Both the position numbers and the translations under genes were made by a program. The notes beneath the pieces were generated by a model, which was not told the origin of the DNA, did not search any database, and worked only from the letters and a program-made list of their open reading frames with translations. Below are positions 5,444 to 10,507 of a DNA stretch of 10,507 nucleotides, piece after piece (within the stretch, counting starts at the first letter, position 1; every line of letters starts with the position of its first letter). The DNA is from CAVZLD01 sp964522605 (GTDB lineage: Bacteria > Planctomycetota > Planctomycetia > Pirellulales > Pirellulaceae): contig CAZFWV010000243.1 of NCBI GenBank assembly GCA_964522605.1, forward strand, positions 1 to 10,507. Reading direction: 5' to 3'.

Positions 5444-7033
5444 ATGAAATGGTCAGCCAAACACACCGTATCAACACTCGCCGTTGTGGCGCTGTTCGCC
5501 TTCGGGGCGGCGTTCGCGGCGCACAACGCGCGAGAACTGTCCACGACGACCACGGTGCCGGTCACACAGATCGTGCATCAAGCACCGCCTGTCTCGCCGG
5601 AGGAGGCGAGTCGAGCCGTGTCGTCCGCCAAGGATTTGTCGATCGCGTTCCGCGTCGTCAGCGAGCGACTCTTGCCTTCCGTCGTGACGATCGAGAATAC
5701 GCCGAAGACGACCGTAGCGCGGGGAACCCAGCGGATGCCTTCTCCGCACGCTCTTCCTGATGGGCGAAATCCGTTCGAAGGAACCCCGTTCGAGGATTTC
5801 TTTAAGGACTTTCCTGGCGGGCAAGGTTTCCGTTTTGAAATGCCGCCCACACAGCAAATGCCTCAGCGGGGCATGGGATCGGGGGTCATTTACGATTCGT
5901 CCGGCCTGGTTTTGACCAATCACCATGTTGTTGCAGGGGATGGCGAAGTCACGGTTCGTTTAACGGACGGCCGCGAATTCGAAGCCGCGAAGGTCTGGAG
6001 TGATCCCAAGACCGACATCGCGGTGGTGAAGATTGACGGTGCAGACGACCTCGTGGCGGCGGATCTTGGCGACAGTGACGAAGTGTCCGTCGGTGACTGG
6101 GTGCTGGCCCTGGGCCAGCCGTTCGGTTTGGAAAGCACCGTGACTTCCGGCATCATCAGTGCGAAAGGTCGCGGGATCGGCATCACGCCGCGTGAGAACT
6201 TCCTGCAGACGGATGCGGCGATCAATCCCGGAAACAGCGGTGGACCGCTGGTCAACCTCGACGGTCAAGTGATTGGCATTAACACGGCGATCTCGTCACG
6301 CAGCGGCGGCAATGATGGCGTCGGCTTTGCCGTTCCCATTAACCTCGCGAAGTGGGTCGCCGACCAACTTGCCAGTGAGGGGATCGTGCACCGTGCCTAC
6401 CTGGGTGTGGGGATTCAGCCTGTGACGGCGGCGCTTGCCGAGCAATTTCAGGTGAAGCCTCGACACGGTGTCGTAGTCACCGACGTTTATCCTGACACAC
6501 CTGCAGCGAAGGCAGGATTGCAGAGCGGCGACGTGATCGTCGATTACGCGGGACTGGCGATCCGCAACCCGCAGGAGTTGCAGGTGGCGGTGGAACGGTC
6601 CGAGATCGGCCGTCCCCACCAGGTCGGCATTGTCCGAGACGGAAAGTCGATGAACCTGACCTTCACTCCGGAGGAGCAACCCGACAGTTTCGGGATGGTC
6701 CGTACTGGAAGGAGTCCGAGCCAAGGGGCGGAGACTCCCGAGAACTCGGAGTTCGGTAAGCTTGGTTTTCAGATCAGCGAACTGAATGCCGACGTCGCCG
6801 AACGACTCGGGCTGGAAGGCGTCGAAGGCGTCGTGATCACCTCCGTCGATTCAGGTAGTCCCGCCGAACAAGCCGGACTCGAGAGTGGCATGGTGATCAC
6901 GCAGGTCAATCGACAGTCGGTCAAGAACGTGGATGAAGCGGTGCGTGCACTGAAGGATGCGCAGCCGAAGGAAGGCGTTCTGTTGCTCGTTCGCACAGAT
7001 GCAGGGTCTCGCTTCCTCGTGATTCGTCCGTAA
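5444..7033 (+). CDS. HtrA/Do-family periplasmic serine protease (DegP-like)
   Basis: A 529-residue exported protease/chaperone. Residues 1-26 form a signal peptide (KWSAKH, a hydrophobic stretch, then AAFAA). The trypsin-like domain (about 68-310) has an intact catalytic triad: His161 in LTNHHVV, Asp191 in KTDIAVVKI and Ser265 in NPGNSGGP. A Phe/Gly-rich insert (about 98-142) precedes GMGSGVI and corresponds to the LA-loop position. PDZ1 spans about 318-410 (YLGVGIQPV) and PDZ2 about 440-527 (LGFQISELN). Family role: degradation and quality control of unfolded exported proteins; DegP-like enzymes form oligomers. The ATG at 5444 is chosen because AAGGAG (5431-5436) lies 7 nt upstream and the signal peptide follows at once; an in-frame ATG at 5285 would add 53 residues and lie upstream of the predicted promoter. 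Divergent from a kinase/NtrC operon, preceded by a sigma-54-like promoter and followed by a strong terminator, so probably monocistronic and induced by that system. Orthology to DegP versus DegQ is not resolved. Confidence 0.95.
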   Translation: MKWSAKHTVSTLAVVALFAFGAAFAAHNARELSTTTTVPVTQIVHQAPPVSPEEASRAVSSAKDLSIAFRVVSERLLPSVVTIENTPKTTVARGTQRMPSPHALPDGRNPFEGTPFEDFFKDFPGGQGFRFEMPPTQQMPQRGMGSGVIYDSSGLVLTNHHVVAGDGEVTVRLTDGREFEAAKVWSDPKTDIAVVKIDGADDLVAADLGDSDEVSVGDWVLALGQPFGLESTVTSGIISAKGRGIGITPRENFLQTDAAINPGNSGGPLVNLDGQVIGINTAISSRSGGNDGVGFAVPINLAKWVADQLASEGIVHRAYLGVGIQPVTAALAEQFQVKPRHGVVVTDVYPDTPAAKAGLQSGDVIVDYAGLAIRNPQELQVAVERSEIGRPHQVGIVRDGKSMNLTFTPEEQPDSFGMVRTGRSPSQGAETPENSEFGKLGFQISELNADVAERLGLEGVEGVVITSVDSGSPAEQAGLESGMVITQVNRQSVKNVDEAVRALKDAQPKEGVLLLVRTDAGSRFLVIRP

Positions 7034-7160
7034 GGTTCGAAGTTGTTCCCGTAAGGTCACGGCGGACCTGTCCACTCTCGGCATCGGCCTGTCAGTTGCG
7101 GGCAGCCTGGCGGGCCGATTCAATCCTCCACAGCTGTCCGCATCGCTCCTTTCATCAAAG

Positions 7161-7193
7161 CCGGCGGCGGAACCCCTTTCCGTCGCCGGTTTT
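7161..7193 (+). terminator. Intrinsic terminator after the HtrA gene
   Basis: CCGGCGGCGG (7161-7170) pairs with CCGTCGCCGG (7180-7189) over 10 bp including one G-U pair, with a 9-nt loop, and is followed by TTTT (7190-7193). It lies about 128 nt beyond the protease stop codon. AAAG before the stem offers weak bidirectional character. Confidence 0.7.
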
Positions 7194-7241
7194 GTCGTTG
7201 GGTCCGGCGTTTCCCTGGTCGGCTTTTTGCGTCCGGTCCGA

Positions 7242-7351
7242 TTTTCGTTTAACGGCAAGCCGAAGGCGTCGGCGGATGCGAGACAGTAGATCGACGCCTT
7301 CGGCTTGCCGTTAATCGAAAACCAGTCGCCTTCGGCTCGCCGTTAAACGAG
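7242..7351. repeat. TCGTTTAACGGC repeat cluster forming a 30-bp-arm palindrome plus a third copy
   Basis: The arm 7242-7271 (beginning TTTTCGTTTAACGGCAAGCC) and the arm 7292-7321 are reverse complements over 30 bp with one mismatch, separated by 20 bp. A third, reverse-oriented copy (CGCCTTCGGCTCGCCGTTAA, then ACGAG) occupies 7327-7351. Boxes face outward as in REP/BIME elements. The same TCGTTTAAC box occurs at 233-330. It lies between the HtrA terminator and the RraA-family gene; transcripts through it would form a very stable hairpin. Short Arg/Ser-rich reading frames here are repeat artefacts. Confidence 0.75.
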
Positions 7352-7439
7352 TTGTGTGTGCCCACGCCGTCTCCGACGTACGCTACACTGGCCGACAGTG
7401 GCGGACGTTGTGTCCGGAGTCGACCAGGAGCGAATCTCG

Positions 7440-8303
7440 ATGAGGCTTGACATGAACACGCGAAATGCAACCACGTTCGTTATCTCGTTGATGACGGTCT
7501 TCCCCTTGAGCCTCGTGCCGATGCAGCCGACCCGCGGCGCGGAACCAGATTCGCGCGGTGGTAAACTCTTTCTGCAAACGAAGACCTATTCCGCGGAGGA
7601 GGATCAGCGCATTCTGCAGATGTTCGCGGGGCTGCGCGTGGCGGACGTCTCGGATGGGATGGATCAAGTCGGACTGCCCGATATTGGGCTCGTTGCGCCC
7701 GCGATCCATCCGCTGTGGCGCGATACGGATGATTATCAGCATCGCTTTGTGGGGATTGCCGTTACGGTGCGTTATGTGCCCGCTCAACTGCCGCATGCGA
7801 GCGAACGGGATCCACAGGCCTTTGATCGTTGGGTCGGGGATTGGTACACACGGATCTCACCAGAGCCCTTCACGGAGTTGATTCGGCCGGGGACCGCCCT
7901 GGTAATCGAGGAAGCTCCGCTCACCGATGTTGGATCAATCGGCTCGAACAATATTCTCGGATGGAAGCTACGCGGTTGTGTCGGGGTCGTCACGAGTGGA
8001 ACCGCGCGGGATACTGATGAGATCGCCGCACAGAAGGTGCCCCTCTATTTTCAGGGGCCCGGGCGCGGCATTCGTCCCGGACGGAATCAGGTCGAGTCGG
8101 TCAACCGTCCGGTCGTTGTGGGCGGTGTCACCGTCATGCCGGGTGATGTGGTCGTTGCCGACGGCGATGGTGTGATTGTTGTTCCTCGACAGCATGCCGA
8201 GGCGGTTGCTCGATACGCGCAGGGGATTCTGGAAGGCGACAAATCCGGGCGTCGTTCGCTGTACGAAAAGCTGGAAATGCCGCTGGATCGTTCCGTCGAG
8301 TGA
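7440..8303 (+). CDS. RraA-family protein with N-terminal signal peptide
   Basis: The 287-residue protein has an N-terminal export signal (about 1-35: basic start, hydrophobic TTFVISLMTVFPLSLVP, then RGAEP) and an RraA-like fold from about residue 55 to 275. Family marks are VADVSDGMD (67-75), GSIGSNN (165-171) in the GExL-like position, RGCVGVVTSGTARD (178-191) with Arg190 and Asp191 equivalent to the RD pair that binds metal and substrate, and VVVADGDGVIVVP near the C-terminus. Relatives include the RNase E inhibitor RraA and HMG/CHA aldolases (pyruvate aldolase/oxaloacetate decarboxylase activity). An exported protein cannot act on cytoplasmic RNase E, so a sugar-acid or aldolase-type role is likelier. 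ATG 7440 is chosen for AGGAG at 7426-7430, 9 nt upstream; ATG 7452 is an alternative. An insert (about 92-135) separates the first motif from the core. Convergent with the next gene, 34 bp apart. Confidence 0.82.
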   Translation: MRLDMNTRNATTFVISLMTVFPLSLVPMQPTRGAEPDSRGGKLFLQTKTYSAEEDQRILQMFAGLRVADVSDGMDQVGLPDIGLVAPAIHPLWRDTDDYQHRFVGIAVTVRYVPAQLPHASERDPQAFDRWVGDWYTRISPEPFTELIRPGTALVIEEAPLTDVGSIGSNNILGWKLRGCVGVVTSGTARDTDEIAAQKVPLYFQGPGRGIRPGRNQVESVNRPVVVGGVTVMPGDVVVADGDGVIVVPRQHAEAVARYAQGILEGDKSGRRSLYEKLEMPLDRSVE

Positions 8304-8337
8304 TGTGACGCCGCATGGCGAGCAAGGACAGGCTGGA

Positions 8338-10392
8338 TCACCGCGATTTTTCGGCGAGTGATTTCAGCACGGCCAAGTCGGTATCCACTTGAGCCGGATC
8401 GAAGGCCAGCGACTGTTCCTTTTCCCGTAGATCCGTCAACTCACGGTCCAATTCCGCGCGCAGACCGCTTGCGGCGGACACGACGTAGATTCCGGCAACG
8501 TAGACCGAATCGCGGACCATAATCCCGTCGTCCGTCACAAGCGTTTCTACATCATGGGTCCCGTCGGCATCGAGTCGGAAGATCTCCGTCGGGGAGTCAA
8601 TCCAAGTTGGCAGTGCGAAAATGAACCGGGCATCTCGCTTCCGAAAGCGAAACAGTTTCTCGTCGGAGTCGGCGGTGTAGTCTAAATCCAGCGCGAACAG
8701 CAACGCACCGCGGGGTCCGGCGACGGAGGCCAGATCCCAATCGGGCCGGCCGTCTCTCGTCAGACGTCGATACTCGAATGCGTCGCCTTCCAGCAACAAC
8801 TGATCCATCAGGCGGATTTCTCGGTTCACTCGCGTAATCGGTTCGATCAGATCGGGGAATTTCACGAGTGATTTCAGGCTCAGGTTGAACCAGTAAAGCG
8901 ACGTAATTCGGTGAGCGAGCGCATGATAAGCCTGCGCGCGCAGTTCCTCATCGGTCGGTGAGGTCCGGCTGCGACCGCCATACCGGCCCCAGCCGGAATG
9001 TGCGCCTTGCGACCAGTACGCGATGGGCCGGGGCCGATTGAGTTCGCGTAGGCTGCGTGTCATCGCGCCGATCGTTTCGAGTGGGGCGCCCCAGCGCAGT
9101 CGCTCGCCGCCCCAACGGTCATATTGAGACCAGGCATCGGGGGAAGGAGCCGTAATTCGGTAGGCGTCGTAGTGCGGGTAATCTGACAGGCCGGCGTAGT
9201 GCCGCCAAATCCGTTCCTCGCTGTGGGTGACGGTGGTGGGCAGTCTGGTGGGCTGATAGGGCGCAAATGCCTCCCAGACCTCTTGCGGTGGCACTGGTCG
9301 ACCGCCCCCGTACTGCGGCTCTCCCAAAAACTCCACGGCGTGAATCCGCGGCAACATGTCATCTCGATCGAAGCGTTCCAGCGGCTGGAGCCGATTGAAC
9401 AGCTTCAGTGGGTAACGCGCATACAAGGACGGATTGTCCGTGTATCCCGAGACTTCTCCGATGTGACCGGTGTCAATGTGCATCCGCATCAGGGTTTTCA
9501 AGTACGGTTCGTACGTCAGCGAACTGCGACCCTGAATGTCCGAAGAAACCCATCCACCACTGATGTCAAACGTCTCTCGCTTGATCCGCAAGTGCGCCCA
9601 CAAGCTGCGTTCTTGCTGCTGGGGGTCAACCAGCTTAACTTCCACTGCGGCATACGTGAGAGGCAGTGGTCCGGTTTCTGCCGTGAAACCGGCTTTTCCC
9701 CGCGCCGGGACCATGCCGTCGGCGGGGAACGCCTGTAGTTCGTCTAGTGGAGCCTGGGCGGTTAGCGCGAGAAAGGATACGCCGGTCTGGGGTAGCCATA
9801 GACGACAACTGCGAATTGCGAAAGCAACTTCGGTGTCGTTTTGCACGTGTACGACCATCCGCGACGGCTGTACACGATCGTCACTCCCCAGGAAAGTCAC
9901 TGCCGATAACCAGATCTGCGGTGGATCGATCGAGAAGGGCATCGACTCGGATCCACGGTCCAGGTCGACCTGTAGTGTGTGTTGAGTTCCCGATCCCCAT
10001 TTGGCACCGCGGCCGTTGAATCCCCAAACGGTCACGGCGCCCGGCGGGAGACTGTACACGGTTTCAATGCGTGCCGATGGCGTATCGTGCCAGGCCCACT
10101 CGGCGGACGACAGCAACTCGGCAGGGGTCTGGCCATCGAATCGAACGGGCAGATTGGCATCAATCGACAACGGTTCGTCCGAGTTGTTTCGCAGGATCAA
10201 CTCGACGCGAGCGCCCAAGTCCGGATCGGGCGGACGCCGATAGCGCATTTCCGATGACTGAATGTGCGGTGTTACGACGACACCGACCGCCTCCAATGTT
10301 TGGGTCTGTCCCCGCAGTGCTGCCGTGGTAGTCAACACGAGTGCAGCGAGGGTCAAGGTGAATCGAAATCGTGGGGCCCATTGAATCGTCAT
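8338..10392 (-). CDS. Large secreted protein of unknown family, possible glycosidase-like TIM barrel
   Basis: I do not recognise this 684-residue protein firmly. Residues 1-28 are a signal peptide (basic start, LTLAALVLTTTAAL, then RGQ). About 30-270 looks beta-rich and sandwich-like. About 280-535 has the feel of a (beta/alpha)8 glycoside hydrolase: MHIDTGHIGE (304-313), AVEFLGEPQYG (352-362) with Glu358 in a GEP setting, LSDYPHYDAYRI (402-413), PIAYWSQGAHSGWGR (456-470) and ITSLYWFNLSL (496-506), the last resembling the final barrel strand. About 535-640 is a C-terminal beta region, and 645-684 is charged and probably helical. Glu358 as catalytic acid is a guess. The ATG at 10392 is used, with GAGAGGA (10410-10404) 11 nt upstream; it is the only start that places the signal peptide at the N-terminus. 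Convergent with the RraA-family gene without a visible terminator between. Polysaccharide processing outside the cytoplasm is a plausible but unproven role. Confidence 0.8.
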   Translation of the reverse strand: MTIQWAPRFRFTLTLAALVLTTTAALRGQTQTLEAVGVVVTPHIQSSEMRYRRPPDPDLGARVELILRNNSDEPLSIDANLPVRFDGQTPAELLSSAEWAWHDTPSARIETVYSLPPGAVTVWGFNGRGAKWGSGTQHTLQVDLDRGSESMPFSIDPPQIWLSAVTFLGSDDRVQPSRMVVHVQNDTEVAFAIRSCRLWLPQTGVSFLALTAQAPLDELQAFPADGMVPARGKAGFTAETGPLPLTYAAVEVKLVDPQQQERSLWAHLRIKRETFDISGGWVSSDIQGRSSLTYEPYLKTLMRMHIDTGHIGEVSGYTDNPSLYARYPLKLFNRLQPLERFDRDDMLPRIHAVEFLGEPQYGGGRPVPPQEVWEAFAPYQPTRLPTTVTHSEERIWRHYAGLSDYPHYDAYRITAPSPDAWSQYDRWGGERLRWGAPLETIGAMTRSLRELNRPRPIAYWSQGAHSGWGRYGGRSRTSPTDEELRAQAYHALAHRITSLYWFNLSLKSLVKFPDLIEPITRVNREIRLMDQLLLEGDAFEYRRLTRDGRPDWDLASVAGPRGALLFALDLDYTADSDEKLFRFRKRDARFIFALPTWIDSPTEIFRLDADGTHDVETLVTDDGIMVRDSVYVAGIYVVSAASGLRAELDRELTDLREKEQSLAFDPAQVDTDLAVLKSLAEKSR

Positions 10393-10507
10393 GACGCTAC
10401 CTATCCTCTCGATCGGTGCTACGGAGCAGGGGAGCTTGCCTTTTGGTTAGAACGCATTTCAAAACCTGTTTTTCTCGAGGGGTGGCTGGTGGCAGAGCGC
10501 AGCGATG
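10393..10507. other. Upstream spacer, nothing definite
   Basis: The 115 bp before the secreted protein include an A+T-rich patch with AAAAC-CT-GTTTT (10461-10472). I could place neither a housekeeping nor a sigma-54 promoter with correct spacing on the minus strand, and no partial gene is supported at the window edge. Confidence 0.3.

Larger units (their letters stand above)
7034..7439. other. 406-bp intergenic region: terminator plus repeat cluster
   Basis: Between the protease and RraA-family genes I find only the intrinsic terminator (7161-7193), the TCGTTTAAC repeat cluster (7242-7351), and a short inverted repeat CACTG (7386-7390) / CAGTG (7396-7400) before the RraA ribosome binding site. 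No gene or tRNA is seen, and the RraA promoter could not be placed. Confidence 0.5.

Noticed and set aside
4980..5477. Minus-strand frame of 165 codons across the divergent spacer
   Set aside because: It overlaps both promoter candidates and the protease start, has no family resemblance, and its composition looks like noncoding translation.
7216..7231. Sigma-54-like TGG-N8-TTGC on the plus strand upstream of the RraA-family gene
   Set aside because: Only the core bases match (positions 4-6 of the consensus are all wrong), and a stable repeat palindrome separates it from the gene by 200 bp. A match this loose is expected by chance in a window of this size.
7384..7389. TACACT as a -10 box for the RraA-family gene
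   Set aside because: No -35-like hexamer occurs at 16-18 bp upstream, so a housekeeping promoter is not supported.
9199..9738. Plus-strand frame of 179 codons opposite the large secreted protein
   Set aside because: No domain, no ribosome binding site, and fully antisense to a gene with a clear signal peptide and consistent coding character.
1..10507. CRISPR array, tRNA, rRNA, phage or toxin-antitoxin genes
   Set aside because: The repeats are palindromic and irregularly spaced rather than CRISPR-like, and no structural RNA or relevant protein motif was found on either strand.

Overview
The window looks like chromosomal DNA of a planctomycete (phylum Planctomycetota). This is inferred from the moderately high G+C, the mix of an NtrC-type two-component system, a secreted RraA-family protein and a large secreted protein of unrecognised family, and above all from intergenic palindromic repeats built on a TCGTTTAAC box and on a GCTCGGCAGGAGC-type hairpin, which I associate with planctomycete genomes. 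The genus cannot be named from the sequence. No rRNA, tRNA, CRISPR array, IS transposase or phage gene is visible.

Layout. Positions 1-383 hold no convincing gene and are packed with palindromic repeats, including a 244-bp element with 19-bp terminal inverted repeats whose right end supplies the stop codon of the next gene. 384-1853 (minus) encodes a nitronate monooxygenase/2-nitropropane dioxygenase-family flavoprotein. 1854-2123 is a spacer with direct and inverted repeats. 2124-4960 (minus) is a two-gene operon: a membrane histidine kinase followed by a sigma-54-activating NtrC-type response regulator, joined by a GTGA stop/start overlap. 4961-5443 is a divergent regulatory region. 5444-7033 (plus) encodes an exported HtrA/Do-type serine protease with two PDZ domains, followed by a good intrinsic terminator. 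7034-7439 carries that terminator and a second TCGTTTAAC repeat cluster. 7440-8303 (plus) encodes an RraA-family protein with a signal peptide, convergent with a 684-residue secreted protein (8338-10392, minus) that may contain a glycosidase-like TIM barrel. 10393-10507 is upstream spacer.

The most interesting point is the divergent region between kinase and protease. It contains two sigma-54 (-24/-12) promoter candidates with exact GG-N10-GC spacing: one points left into the kinase-regulator operon (5256-5271, minus) and one points right into the protease gene (5366-5381, plus). The regulator encoded next door is itself a sigma-54 activator. The simplest reading is a self-contained, autoregulated envelope-stress module: the kinase senses a periplasmic condition, the NtrC-type regulator activates its own operon and the HtrA gene through sigma-54, and HtrA degrades or refolds damaged exported proteins. 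Enterobacteria reach a comparable logic with Cpx/SigmaE (degP) and with the sigma-54 ZraSR system. The circuit is inference; the genes and promoter-like sequences are seen directly.
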